DNA from: a virus
Direction: 5' to 3' (one strand)
DNA length: 22,053 nucleotides
IMG/VR virus record: IMGVR_UViG_3300032323_003551
Span: 1 to 22,053 of that record
Below the pieces are notes generated by a model that did not search any database, was not told the origin of the DNA, and worked only from the letters and a program-made list of their open reading frames with translations. Shown here one piece after another: positions 22,053-22,053 of the stretch. Position numbers and translations under genes: made by a program. Within the stretch, counting starts at the first letter, position 1. Each line of letters begins with the position of its first letter.

Positions 22053-22053
22053 C

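Overview
The window looks like a piece of a T4-like myovirus genome (or a prophage or contig of such a virus) infecting a Bacteroidetes host, probably a flavobacterium-like one. The phage assignment rests on a run of T4-type head genes on the minus strand: prohead protease (gp21), portal (gp20) and large terminase (gp17), in T4-like order and orientation. The host assignment is an inference from four things: AT-rich DNA, almost no Shine-Dalgarno sequences, a bS21 protein of Bacteroidetes type, and two copies of the host-type promoter TTTG-N19-TATCTTTG. No integrase, attachment site, tRNA or CRISPR array was seen.

Region 1 (1-13083, nearly all minus strand) is the virion module. In transcription order it holds a 111-aa protein, a KTSR-domain protein, a large nucleotidyltransferase/peptidoglycan-binding/muramidase-like fusion, a Thr-Pro repeat protein with duplicated cysteine modules, four unrecognised proteins (three acidic or low-complexity), terminase, portal, a helical protein in the gp67/68 position, a 142-aa unknown, the prohead protease, and the first codons of the next gene. 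One plus-strand gene interrupts this block: a phage bS21 ribosomal protein.

Region 2 (13094-16217) is an accessory cassette of small enzymes: an Asp/Asn beta-hydroxylase-like 2OG oxygenase overlapping a sulfotransferase, an alpha/beta-hydrolase-like protein with a Cys in the nucleophile position, a small kinase-like protein and a second, unrelated 2OG oxygenase. A perfect 24-bp palindrome containing both start codons separates it from the virion module.

Region 3 (16258-22052) is the most unusual part. A small heat-shock protein and a ClpC-type AAA+ unfoldase (no N domain, ClpP-docking loop kept) diverge from a 197-bp region with two perfect inverted repeats. Then come a zinc-ribbon HExxH metalloprotease, a short M20 peptidase, an unknown 349-aa protein and a complete tmRNA with an unusually long predicted tag. 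Together they suggest a phage protein-quality-control and proteolysis island: tag, unfold, degrade with host ClpP, trim peptides. This pathway is an inference from gene content.

Two window-wide patterns stand out. The word TATTTAT sits in the sense direction 3-29 nt before the start codon of ten genes (a one-mismatch copy precedes an eleventh), which suggests a divergent late promoter giving very short or leaderless mRNAs. Several proteins also begin with a short amphipathic helix followed by L/I-x-E, resembling T4 capsid-targeting peptides cut by gp21.
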